The notes under the pieces are model-generated. The model was not told the DNA's origin, made no database searches, and saw only the letters and a program-made list of their open reading frames with translations. Positions 17,307-25,633 of a stretch of DNA of 64,000 nucleotides are shown one piece after another (the first letter of the stretch is position 1; each line of letters begins with the position of its first letter). A program made the position numbers and the translations under genes. Origin of the DNA: Sphingomonas sp. Leaf21 (GTDB taxonomy: Bacteria > Pseudomonadota > Alphaproteobacteria > Sphingomonadales > Sphingomonadaceae); assembly GCF_916858675.1 (NCBI RefSeq), contig NZ_CAKASM010000001.1, positions 434,001 to 498,000 on the forward strand. The letters are read 5' to 3'.

Positions 17307-19280
17307 TCAGCCCTGTAGCGCGGCCGCGCGGTGCTTCAGGATAACCGGATCGCCCGGTGCCAGCGCCAGCGCCTTGTCGAACAGCTGCCGCGCGCCCGCA
17401 GCCTCGCCGTCCGCCGCCAGCGCCATGCCATAGGCATCCGCCACAGCCGCATTCATCGGATCGAGCCGATAGGCCGCTGCCGCATAACGCCGCGCGACCA
17501 CGCCGTCGCCGGTTTCGGCATAGGCGATGGCGAGATCGTGCAGCAGGGCGACATCGCCAAGCCCGATCTGGGTCCGCAACCCCTCCAGCGTCTCGACGGC
17601 GTCGTCCCACGATCCCGCCGCCATCTGCCATGACGCCAGAAGACGCCGTGCGGGCAGGCTTTGCGGGTTCTGCGACAGGTACAGGCCCAGCGTGGTCGCC
17701 GCTGCGCGCTCCTGCCCTGTCCGCTGATAGGCATCGACCAGCCGCAACATGGTCGGTTCGTCGAAGGTCAGGTCGGCCGCCGTGGCATAAAGGCCCACCG
17801 CATCGGTCATCCGCCCGGTGACCGCGAGCATATCGCCATAGGCGATCTGCGCGACTGGCGCGCCGGGGCTCGCACGAACCAGCGCCTGCGCCTTTTGCAG
17901 AGCGGCCGCCTGTCCGCCATGGCTGGCGAGGCCGCGAATCAGCCCGAGGGCATAGGTCGGATCGGTCGGAGAGGCCGCCGCCGCGAGCGTCAGCTCGGCG
18001 ACCGGTCGGTCCGAGCGGAACAGCGCGGAATCTCCCCGCTGTCCGGCGGCGATCCGATCGAGCGTCGCAGCGACCTCGCCCGGCATGCCCGCCTGCGCGA
18101 TGGCAGCGAGACGCAGCGCATAGCCATCCGCATCGCCGCGCGCGAGGACCGGGCGAAGCGTCGCCAGCGCCCCCGGACGATCGCCGCTTGCGATCTGCGC
18201 GATGGCGAGCAGGCGACGTGCCGCCACGTTCATCGGCTGCATCGCCACCAGCCGCGCCCATGCCCGCGCCGCTCGCTGCGGTCGCGCTTGCGCATAGGCG
18301 AGCGTCCCCTCCAGCATCGCGACCGATGGCCGCGCGGCCAATGCCCCGCCGGTAAGCTGCAACGCCTGCTGCGCCAGTGCGAAGCGTCCCGCCCGCGCCG
18401 CGATCACCGCTTGCAGATACAGGGCTTCGGGACTGCCCGGCTCCGACACCAGGGCCGTCCGGGTCGCGGCCAGCGCCTCGGTGGCGCGGCCCATGTCGCC
18501 CAGCGTCGCGGCATATTGGATCAGCGCAGGATGGTAATAGGCGTCGCGCGCCAGCGCGGCCGCGAACCACGGCAGGCCCGCCGCCAACCCGTAGCGCGCG
18601 CGGACCACCTCTCCGCGAAGCGTCAGCGCGCTGGGGTCCGCCGGGGCCAGCGCGACGGCACGCGTCGCGGCCGTCGTCGCACCCGCCATGTCCCCCGCGC
18701 CGAAGCGGCTCCGCCCAAGGTCGGTCCAGCCGCGCGCATCGTTCGGGAAGCGGATGACGAGTTGCTCGAGGCTTTGCCGGAGCACCGCGCCCCCGCCGCC
18801 CCGCGCCGCACGAATCTGCGCGGCGACACGGATCATCGCGGCATCGCGTTCGGCGGGCATCCGGTCGACGGCATCCTGCGCCCCCGCGAGATTGCCGAGC
18901 AGCAGCCGTGCCTCGGCGCGTAGCGCAAGCGTGTCGCCGCGTGGCACCCCGTCCGCCCTGGCACGATCCAGCGCAGCCTCGGCCGTCACCCCCTGCCCTA
19001 GCAACAGGCTGGTCCGCGCGAGCAGCATCTGCGCCTCCCCGGAACGGGGCGCCGCTTCGGCCGCCTTCTGCGCCTGATCGTGCGCGGCGTGATAATTTCC
19101 CGTCTCCAGCGCGACCTGTGCGCGGCGCATCGCCTGCGCCGGGTCGACGGGCGGCTGGCCGCTGTAGAGGAGGACGAGGAGCCCCGCGACCGCGAGCGCG
19201 ATCGCCGCCAGCACCGCGACGATACGGATGCGCCGCCGGATCGATCGCCGCCGCCAGATCCGCCGCTTGCGCTTCAGCAT
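17307..19280 (-). CDS. Membrane-anchored tetratricopeptide-repeat protein
   Basis: From the ATG at 19280 the product has 657 residues: a very basic cytosolic tip (MLKRKRRIWRRRSIRRRIR), one transmembrane helix (about 20-38) and then a large domain of Ala-rich 34-residue TPR units to the C-terminus (for example ALETGNYHAAHDQAQKAAEAAP near residue 55 and ARQLFDKALALAPGDPVIL at the end). A GTG at 19343, two bases after the sugar transferase stop, would add 21 residues. The gene directly follows the XrtA-type sugar transferase, so a scaffold role in polysaccharide assembly or export, like PrsT-type TPR proteins, is inferred; sequence alone does not prove it. Confidence 0.8.
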   Translation of the reverse strand: MLKRKRRIWRRRSIRRRIRIVAVLAAIALAVAGLLVLLYSGQPPVDPAQAMRRAQVALETGNYHAAHDQAQKAAEAAPRSGEAQMLLARTSLLLGQGVTAEAALDRARADGVPRGDTLALRAEARLLLGNLAGAQDAVDRMPAERDAAMIRVAAQIRAARGGGGAVLRQSLEQLVIRFPNDARGWTDLGRSRFGAGDMAGATTAATRAVALAPADPSALTLRGEVVRARYGLAAGLPWFAAALARDAYYHPALIQYAATLGDMGRATEALAATRTALVSEPGSPEALYLQAVIAARAGRFALAQQALQLTGGALAARPSVAMLEGTLAYAQARPQRAARAWARLVAMQPMNVAARRLLAIAQIASGDRPGALATLRPVLARGDADGYALRLAAIAQAGMPGEVAATLDRIAAGQRGDSALFRSDRPVAELTLAAAASPTDPTYALGLIRGLASHGGQAAALQKAQALVRASPGAPVAQIAYGDMLAVTGRMTDAVGLYATAADLTFDEPTMLRLVDAYQRTGQERAAATTLGLYLSQNPQSLPARRLLASWQMAAGSWDDAVETLEGLRTQIGLGDVALLHDLAIAYAETGDGVVARRYAAAAYRLDPMNAAVADAYGMALAADGEAAGARQLFDKALALAPGDPVILKHRAAALQG

Positions 19281-19345
19281 CGGATAGGGCGTCGATCGCC
19301 GCCGGTCGCGCCCGGTATAGGTTTCCTTCCCCGCCTCGGCCACGC

Positions 19346-20734
19346 TCAGCGCGCGCCCGTCGGCCACAGGATCACGCGCAAGGTCTGGAGCAGGATCAGC
19401 GCGTCGAGGAACGGCGAATAGTTCTTGGCATAGTACAGGTCGTATTCCAGCTTGTGCCGCGCATCCTCGATCGATGCGCCATAGGGATAGTTGAGCTGCG
19501 CCCAGCCGGTGATTCCGGGCTTCACCATATGGCGCTCGGCATAGAAGGGAATCTGTTGATCGAGCTGCTCGACGAATTGCGGGCGTTCGGGACGCGGGCC
19601 GACGAAGCTCATCTCCCCCATCAGCACGGACCAGATTTGCGGCAGCTCGTCGATCCGCACCTTGCGGATGAAGCGGCCGACCCGCGTGATGCGCGGATCG
19701 TCCTTCTCGGCCCAGACCGCCTGCCCCGCCACTTCCGCATCCTGTCGCATCGACCGCAGCTTTAGGATGTCGAAGGGCTCGTTGAACAGCCCGATCCGAC
19801 GCTGACGATATAAAGCGGGGCCCTTCGATTCCAGACGGATGGCGATCCCGGTCAACAGGATGATGGGCAGGGCGACGACCAGCAGGATCAGGCTGACCGC
19901 GATATCGAAGGCACGCTTCACCATACCCGACCACATCCGGCGCGAGGAGAAGCCATCGGAAAAGATCAGCCAGCTATGGCTGACCGAGCGAAGGTCGATC
20001 CGCCCCGTCTGACGCTCCAGGAAGCTGGACAATTCATAGACCTGCACGCCGGTCGTGCGGACCCGCAACAGATCCTGATAGGGTAGCGCGTTGCGTCGCT
20101 CCTGAAGCGCGAGGACGACCTCGCTCGCTTCGCGATCGAGCACGAATTGACGCAGGTTGGGAATCGCCGAACGCGGGATCGCCTCATGCACCGCGCTCTC
20201 CGCCTCGTTCATCGCGATGGCGCCCGCGACGATGAAGTTGGATCCCGGCTCCCGCGCCAGCGCCAGGATCGCCGCGGCGCGCTCCCCCGCGCCCATAACG
20301 ATCACCCGCCGCTTGAAGCGGTCGCCGCCCAATGTGCGCCCCAGCAGCGCCCGCTCGACGACGAGCAGGACGACCGCGATGACCATCGAGAAGAGCAGGC
20401 TCGACCGCCAATAGGACAGATCGGGAAAGAAGAAGAAGATGAGCGACAGGAAGATCACCCCCATCGACACCGCGACCATCAATCGCGCGGCGGCGAAGCG
20501 CAGCGACAGGAACGAGCCCGCCGCATAGCCACCGACCGCCAGCAACGCGATCTGGAGCGGCACCGCGAAGCTCAACACCTGCGGCAGCCGTTCGAGCAGC
20601 GACCCCGGCGGAAAGCCGACCTGCCGCGCGCGGATCAGCCACCCCAGCTCGGCCGCCACCATCAGCAGCACGAAATCGATCAGCCCCAGCAACAGCGCCG
20701 CGTGCGGAACATAGTGTTTGAACAGGCGGATCAT
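19346..20734 (-). CDS. Polyprenyl-phosphate sugar transferase, XrtA/PEP-CTERM type
   Basis: The 462-residue protein starts with MIRLFKHYVPHAALLLGLIDFVLL, four N-terminal helices and a nucleotide-binding CoA-like domain (RVIVMGAGERAAAIL), then the catalytic bacterial sugar transferase domain with KRAFDIAVSLILLV, RIGLFNEPFDILKLRSM, DELPQIWSVLMGEMSFVGPRPERP and PGITGWAQ. It moves a sugar-1-phosphate onto undecaprenyl phosphate as the first step of exopolysaccharide synthesis. The N-terminus resembles the TIGR03013 subgroup that accompanies XrtA exosortase systems. No exosortase or PEP-CTERM protein is present in the window. Confidence 0.9.
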   Translation of the reverse strand: MIRLFKHYVPHAALLLGLIDFVLLMVAAELGWLIRARQVGFPPGSLLERLPQVLSFAVPLQIALLAVGGYAAGSFLSLRFAAARLMVAVSMGVIFLSLIFFFFPDLSYWRSSLLFSMVIAVVLLVVERALLGRTLGGDRFKRRVIVMGAGERAAAILALAREPGSNFIVAGAIAMNEAESAVHEAIPRSAIPNLRQFVLDREASEVVLALQERRNALPYQDLLRVRTTGVQVYELSSFLERQTGRIDLRSVSHSWLIFSDGFSSRRMWSGMVKRAFDIAVSLILLVVALPIILLTGIAIRLESKGPALYRQRRIGLFNEPFDILKLRSMRQDAEVAGQAVWAEKDDPRITRVGRFIRKVRIDELPQIWSVLMGEMSFVGPRPERPQFVEQLDQQIPFYAERHMVKPGITGWAQLNYPYGASIEDARHKLEYDLYYAKNYSPFLDALILLQTLRVILWPTGAR

Positions 20735-20890
20735 CTATCTACCGATCGTCCCCATGCGACCCGTCGCGCAATCTCCCATAATTTTTGCAAAGAATCCCAA
20801 ACGAAACGTGAAGATATGCGTTGTGGCGCGTTGATGGGCGACGGCGGTGTCGGATCGCCCGCATCTCTACGACGTTTCAAAGGGGCTTAC

Positions 20891-21934
20891 ATGAACAATC
20901 CGATCGTGCCGGTCATTCTCTCCGGCGGGTCCGGTACGCGACTCTGGCCGATGTCCACGCCGGAGATGCCCAAGCAGCTCCTGCCCCTGACCGGCGACCA
21001 GACGATGTTGCAGCTTACCGCACGGCGCGCCCATACGAATGAGTTCGCGGCCCCGATCGTCGTCGCGGGACAGCGCCATGCCGACCTGGTCGAGCAACAG
21101 CTTGTCGATACGGGTATCCCCCCGCAGGTCCTGATCCTGGAGCCGGTCGCGCGCAACACCGCGCCCGCCATCGCGCTCGCCGCGCTCGCCGCCCGGCCCG
21201 AGGACGTCCTGCTGGTCATGCCGTCGGACCATGTCGTCGCCGATCTCGACGCCTTCCACGCGGCGATCCGCGCCGCCATGCCGATGGTGTCGCAAGGCTG
21301 GCTGGTCACCTTCGGCATCACCCCCGACAAGCCGGAAACCGGCTATGGCTATATCCAGGTCGGGCGCGAGATCGCCAAGGGCGTGCATCAGGTCGCCCGC
21401 TTCGTCGAGAAGCCGCGCCTCGAACGCGCCGAGGCGATGCTCGCGCAGGGCGACCATGCGTGGAACGGCGGCATCTTCCTGTTCCGTGCCGACCGCTACC
21501 TCGAGGAACTGGGCCAACATGCGCCCACCATGCTGATCGCCGCCGAGAAGGCGATGCGCGCCGCGCGGCGGGAAGGGAAGCGACTGACCCCCGACGAGGG
21601 CGAATTCGCCGCCTGTCCTTCGGACTCGATCGACTATGCGGTCATGGAGCGGGCCGAGCGCGTCGCCGTCGTCCCCGTCGCGATGGGATGGAACGATCTG
21701 GGTAGCTGGGACGCGCTCCACGCGATCAGCGAGCTGGACCTGGGCGGCAATTCGCACCGGGGCGAAGTGCTGGCGATCGATACGCGCAACTGCCTGATCC
21801 GCACCGACCGCGTCCGCGTCGCGGCGGTCGGTGTCGAGGATCTGATCGTCGTGGCGAGCGGCGACGACGTGCTGATCCTGCCGCGCGGGCAAAGCCAGGA
21901 CGTGAAGAAGCTGATCGAGGCGATGAAGCGCTGA
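20891..21934 (+). CDS. manC: Mannose-1-phosphate guanylyltransferase
   Basis: The 347-residue enzyme makes GDP-mannose from mannose-1-phosphate and GTP. Seen are the nucleotidyltransferase signature VILSGGSGTRLWPMSTPEMPKQ-type start, ARNTAPAIALAALAA, the VMPSDHVV metal-site Asp region, KPETGYGYIQ, FVEKP and WNGGIFLFRADRYLEE. It ends about where the left-handed beta-helix domain ends, so the C-terminal cupin phosphomannose isomerase of bifunctional ManC/AlgA is absent. The frame is open far upstream as a shadow of the sugar transferase; the ATG at 20891 is the only one giving the family N-terminus. It is divergent from the sugar transferase, with shared upstream region 20735-20890. Confidence 0.93.
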   Translation: MNNPIVPVILSGGSGTRLWPMSTPEMPKQLLPLTGDQTMLQLTARRAHTNEFAAPIVVAGQRHADLVEQQLVDTGIPPQVLILEPVARNTAPAIALAALAARPEDVLLVMPSDHVVADLDAFHAAIRAAMPMVSQGWLVTFGITPDKPETGYGYIQVGREIAKGVHQVARFVEKPRLERAEAMLAQGDHAWNGGIFLFRADRYLEELGQHAPTMLIAAEKAMRAARREGKRLTPDEGEFAACPSDSIDYAVMERAERVAVVPVAMGWNDLGSWDALHAISELDLGGNSHRGEVLAIDTRNCLIRTDRVRVAAVGVEDLIVVASGDDVLILPRGQSQDVKKLIEAMKR

Positions 21935-21953
21935 TCGACCGACCGGCCGGGGC

Positions 21954-22979
21954 CTATGGCGCCCCGGCTGGCGCTTGCGGCCGTTCCAGCGCGGCCAGTA
22001 TCTCGGCGATCGTCGTCGCGGTGACGCCGTGCCGGGCGAGCCGTTCGAACACCGCATCCCACCAGCGATCGAACATCGCCCGGTCCTTCGCATCACGGAC
22101 ATAGGGCGTATGGCCGGGCTCCAGTGTCGGCGAATGGAAGGAAAAGGTCAGCAGGGGGATGTCGTCCGCGACCGCCTGGTCGATCGCCGCCAGGGCATCG
22201 CGAATACCGACGCCCTCGGGCGTCAGCGGTACGCGCGACAAGAGCCCCATCCGTGCCAGCACCCCCCGTCCATGCGGCACGCGTCCAGCTCCGGCATAGA
22301 GGTCGGCGCCGCGGCGACGAAGCATTCCCGTATAGACACTGGTCAGCGGCAGTTCGACCATGCCGTCGCGGCGAAAGCCGTGCGCATCGATCCGGCTGAA
22401 ATCCATCCCGCCGCCCGCGCCATAATCATGGAGCGCCCGCATCGAACTGTCGATCCGGTAGCCCCGTTCGGCCAGCAGCGACAGCGTGGCCGGGCCAAGG
22501 CCATAGCGACCCGACCGGAAGATGCGCGGACGCACACCGAACGCGGCGGCGATCGCGTCGGTCAGCCGATCGAGCTTGGCGGCCTCCAGCGCGCGCGGCA
22601 GATTGCCCGCATGGCTGTTGACCGGATCGACGACCTCGTCATGCGGCGGCGTGACCCAGGCGTGGAGCTGCGCCCCCATCTCCGACCGGCCGTCCGCCAG
22701 CACCTCCGACAGGATGGCGACCGAGGCGCGATCGACCGCCACGGGATAGTCGACCATGCAGGCGAGCCCGACCCCCGCCGCCGCGAACCGGCGATGCGCC
22801 GGTCCGAAGGCGCGCATCGCCCGCGTCGAGCGGTGTCGACGGTCGAGCGGCGCCGACCAGTCGAACTCCTCCTCGACATCGACGGTGACCAGAAATCGGC
22901 GACCGAAATCGTCCGGCCAGGCGATCCGCTCGGCCGCCGTGGCGGGGCTCGGATGCCAGGGGCGGTAGGTGGGCGACAC
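21954..22979 (-). CDS. Polysaccharide deacetylase-family protein (NodB-like)
   Basis: The 341-residue product begins with GTG (22979). It carries the deacetylase first motif VTVDVEEEFDWSAP, in which the Asp pair normally acts as base and metal ligand, then HAWVTPP, the FRSGRYGLGPATLSLLAERGY segment with DSSMRALHDYG, and TFSFHSPTLEPG near the C-terminus. No signal peptide is visible, so it is probably cytosolic. The gene follows the histidine kinase gene by two bases and is likely co-transcribed with it; proximity to manC and the sugar transferase suggests a role in surface polysaccharide, which is inference. Confidence 0.85.
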   Translation of the reverse strand: MSPTYRPWHPSPATAAERIAWPDDFGRRFLVTVDVEEEFDWSAPLDRRHRSTRAMRAFGPAHRRFAAAGVGLACMVDYPVAVDRASVAILSEVLADGRSEMGAQLHAWVTPPHDEVVDPVNSHAGNLPRALEAAKLDRLTDAIAAAFGVRPRIFRSGRYGLGPATLSLLAERGYRIDSSMRALHDYGAGGGMDFSRIDAHGFRRDGMVELPLTSVYTGMLRRRGADLYAGAGRVPHGRGVLARMGLLSRVPLTPEGVGIRDALAAIDQAVADDIPLLTFSFHSPTLEPGHTPYVRDAKDRAMFDRWWDAVFERLARHGVTATTIAEILAALERPQAPAGAP

Positions 22980-22981
22980 GG

Positions 22982-24805
22982 TCAGCGGGTCGACGCCTGC
23001 CCCGCGCGCTGCTCACGCCCCAGCGGCAGGGCCAGGACGACCCGATGAAGGCCGATGGTCAGACCACCACCCATTTCCGCCCCCAGCTTGTCGATCAGGC
23101 GCAACGAGAAACCCGTGCCGAGCAAGGGCGCGCCTTCTCGCTGTTCCTCGTCGCCAGCCTCGCTCAGGAGCGCCGCCTCGGGCTCGACCGTCAGCGCGAG
23201 CGGCCGGTCGACGCGCAACGTCACCATCTCCTGCTCGACCGATAGCGTCGCACCGAGCCGCTCGCCCACGACGCAATTCGACAGCAGCACGGAGAAGAGC
23301 CGCGTGACCAGCCGCTCGCTCGCCCGGTCGTCGGCCATCGCCGCCGGTGACGTGACCGGCGGATCGAACCGGATCTCGGCCCGCCGCAATTCGGCCAGCG
23401 GGCGCAGTTCGACCAGCACACGCTGGATCAACGGCACCAGCGGAACGACCGTCGGCCGCAATTCCAGGACCCGGCCCTCGATCCGCGCGGCGGTGTCGAG
23501 ATCCTCGACCGAGGCGAGCAGGTCCGAAGCCATCGACCGGATCGCGCTCGCCCGGTCGCGATAGACCGGCGCGACCGGGCCAAGCAGCTCGCTTTCGATC
23601 AGCTCGGCAAAACCCGCCACGGCATTGGCCGGGGTACGCAGTTCGTGGACCAGTTGGCGAAGCGAGTCGGAGGACGACGCCTCCGCAGCCGAGGCGCTCT
23701 CGCGCGCATTAGCGATCTCGTCGCGACGCGGCCGCCGTCCGCTTCCCCGATAGCCCAGGAAGCCGCCCGACGCGGGATCGAAATAGGGCATGGCGGACAC
23801 GCGCCACGAACCCGCCGCCGCCGAGTTGCCGCCAATCTCCAGCCGCGCATCGCGGAAGGGCGAGCGACGCCGGAACGCCCCCATCGCCACGCCGTCGAAC
23901 TGCGCCAGTCCCTGCATCCCGCTATCGGCCAGGCTGACGCCGACCAGCGGTCCCCGCGCGACACCCTCGACGCCCAGGATCAGGCCATGCGCGTCGGTCT
24001 CGAAGTCGAAATGGGCGGGCCCGGCATCGCCAGCGACCGCGCCCGGCATCTCCTCACGCCGCTGGTTGAAGGCATCGATCCGCGCGACGAGATCCGCGAT
24101 TTCATAGCGCGGCGGCGCGGCGGGGGGCCCCGCATGACGAAGCGCCTCCGCCATGAACGGCAACCCGCGCGCGACCTGCCCCAGCGCCACGAACGGCGTC
24201 GCGGCCTGGATAGGGATCGGATCGAGCAGGACGGACAGCGGCAGTCCTTCGTCTTCCTCAAAGGCATCGTCGGGCAACGAGACCTCGGCCTCCGGCTCCG
24301 GGGCGACGGGCTGCGCGACCGGTTCGGTCGGCTTCGTCTGGACGGTCGGCTCCACATGGGTTTCGGTGGGCTCGACCAGATTGGGCAGGACGAAATCGAC
24401 GTTGCCGAAGCTCACCAGCCCGCGCCGCACCGTCTCCGACAGGTCGCGCCGGTGGCGCAGCACGGATCGCGCGCCCGGCGTCAGCCGCGGCAGGATCGCC
24501 AGCCAGTCTTCATCCGATAGTGCCGCATCGCGCAGCACGGGCGCAGCGACGGGCAACACGTCTTGCGCAAAGAAGGCGACCAGGGCTGCGGGCGGTGTCC
24601 CCGCGCGAAGGACACGCGCACTGGCCGCACGGATATCTTCCGCCACCACATCGCGCAGATCATGCAGCCGGGCGAGCATCGGCGGATCGGCCGGAACGCG
24701 GCCACGGGCCATCAGGTCGACAAGCTGCCGCCAGGCGGTCTGCGCGCCAAAGGGCGAACCCATATCGGCCGATAGAATCGTCGCCAGGCTATCGTCGAAC
24801 CGCAC
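22982..24805 (-). CDS. Histidine kinase-like protein with PAS-like domain and degenerate ATPase
   Basis: Cytosolic, 607 residues from a GTG at 24805 that follows a good GGGAG; a GTG at 24955 would add 50 residues with atypical codon use. The N-terminal half is helical with a DUF2336-like segment (VLRDAALSDEDWLAILPRL, VLRHRRDLSETVRRGLV), then an acidic Pro-rich linker, a PAS-like domain (about residues 270-370), and a dimerisation box SLRQLVHELRTPANAVAGFAELI with phosphoacceptor His about 387. The HATPase part has an N-box-like LFSVLLSNCVV and a GTGFSLRLIDKLG G2-like motif, but no DxGxG box is visible (VDRPLALTVEPEAAL instead). No transmembrane helix and no response regulator next door. Confidence 0.78.
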   Translation of the reverse strand: MRFDDSLATILSADMGSPFGAQTAWRQLVDLMARGRVPADPPMLARLHDLRDVVAEDIRAASARVLRAGTPPAALVAFFAQDVLPVAAPVLRDAALSDEDWLAILPRLTPGARSVLRHRRDLSETVRRGLVSFGNVDFVLPNLVEPTETHVEPTVQTKPTEPVAQPVAPEPEAEVSLPDDAFEEDEGLPLSVLLDPIPIQAATPFVALGQVARGLPFMAEALRHAGPPAAPPRYEIADLVARIDAFNQRREEMPGAVAGDAGPAHFDFETDAHGLILGVEGVARGPLVGVSLADSGMQGLAQFDGVAMGAFRRRSPFRDARLEIGGNSAAAGSWRVSAMPYFDPASGGFLGYRGSGRRPRRDEIANARESASAAEASSSDSLRQLVHELRTPANAVAGFAELIESELLGPVAPVYRDRASAIRSMASDLLASVEDLDTAARIEGRVLELRPTVVPLVPLIQRVLVELRPLAELRRAEIRFDPPVTSPAAMADDRASERLVTRLFSVLLSNCVVGERLGATLSVEQEMVTLRVDRPLALTVEPEAALLSEAGDEEQREGAPLLGTGFSLRLIDKLGAEMGGGLTIGLHRVVLALPLGREQRAGQASTR

Positions 24806-24995
24806 AAAGCTCCCTTCACGCTTGGCTGTATCGCCATAACCAGCCTGACTTAGCGTCCTTATCCTTCCAACTGGTAACTGCAAATATGCAAAAGCGTCCC
24901 GTTGCAATATGGGAGAATTGCGGTAGGGCGTAATTTTCTTATAGTCCGCCGTCACAGATCATGGGGAATCGGCTTTTTATGTGGAGTATCGTGTA

Positions 24996-25463
24996 ATGGC
25001 GCTCGATCGTATCGATCGGCAGATCCTGGCGCTGTTGCAGGCCGACGGCCGTATGACCAATGTCGAGCTGGCCGAGCGGGTCGGCCTGACCGCCCCTCCC
25101 TGCCTGCGCCGTGTCCGCGCGCTCGAGGAAGCGGGCGCGATCCGGGGCTATCACGCCGATCTCGATGCCGCGCGGCTGGGCTTTCCGATCACCGTGTTCG
25201 CGATGGTGTCGCTGCGCAGCCAGGCCGAGCACGACCTCGCCACATTCGAGCAGCATGTCGCGGGCATTCCGGAGGTGCGCGAATGCCATATGCTGAATGG
25301 CGAGATCGACTTCATCCTGAAGATCGTGGCGTCCGACCTTAAGAGCTTCCAGGAAATCCTCACTACCCACCTGACCCCGGCGCCCAATGTCGCCAGCGTC
25401 AAGACATCGCTGACGATACGGACCGCCAAGCAGGTCTCCGGGATTCCGATCGAAGCGGATTGA
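24996..25463 (+). CDS. lrp: Lrp/AsnC-family transcriptional regulator
   Basis: The 155-residue protein has the AsnC helix-turn-helix (LDRIDRQILALLQADGRMTNVELAERVGLTAPPCLRRVRALEEAGAIRGY in outline, residues 3-55) and the RAM ligand-binding domain (VRECHMLNGEIDFILKIVASDLKSF, VKTSLTIRTAKQ). The ATG at 24996, preceded by GGAG, is preferred over 24981 since it gives the usual MALDRIDRQIL. It is divergent from the kinase gene and followed by a strong terminator. Regulated genes are unknown; the C-terminal SGIPIEAD resembles sphingomonad Lrp proper. Confidence 0.92.
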   Translation: MALDRIDRQILALLQADGRMTNVELAERVGLTAPPCLRRVRALEEAGAIRGYHADLDAARLGFPITVFAMVSLRSQAEHDLATFEQHVAGIPEVRECHMLNGEIDFILKIVASDLKSFQEILTTHLTPAPNVASVKTSLTIRTAKQVSGIPIEAD

Positions 25464-25483
25464 TCGGTCCGGATATGGACGCG

Positions 25484-25523
25484 AAAAAGCCGACCGTCCC
25501 ACCGGGGGGACGGTCGGCTTTTT
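25484..25523 (+). terminator. Strong bidirectional intrinsic terminator
   Basis: A perfect 17-bp stem pairs 25484-25500 (AAAAAGCCGACCGTCCC) with 25507-25523 (GGGACGGTCGGCTTTTT) around a 6-base loop; T runs lie on both strands. It ends the lrp transcript and can also stop reading from the TPR gene on the minus strand. Confidence 0.92.
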
Positions 25524-25546
25524 TCTGGGCGGCGGCAATCCCGTGG

Positions 25547-25572
25547 CCTTCGACCTGGCTCAGGCCGAACGG
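25547..25572 (+). repeat. Short intergenic repeat, family C (copy 1)
   Basis: CCTTCGACCTGGCTCAGGCC followed by GAACGG. The same 26-base word with few changes occurs at 45629-45654 and, inverted, at 28549-28573, always between genes. Confidence 0.6.
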
Positions 25573-25600
25573 AGGCGGCACAAGACCCGCTGAGAATATC

Positions 25601-25623
25601 CCCCGCGCCACTTGGGCGCGGGG
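25601..25623 (-). terminator. GC-rich hairpin after the TPR gene
   Basis: CCCCGCGCC (25601-25609) and GGCGCGGGG (25615-25623) form a perfect 9-bp stem with a 5-base loop, 10 bases past the stop of the minus-strand TPR gene. There is only a weak T-containing tail (GATATTCTC), so termination may be partial and helped by the terminator at 25484. Confidence 0.5.
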
Positions 25624-25633
25624 GTCTTCGGGA

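Noticed and set aside
17307..19934. 875-residue TPR protein starting at 19934
   Set aside because: The extra N-terminal part is the out-of-frame reading of the sugar transferase gene; membrane-anchor character begins at 19280.
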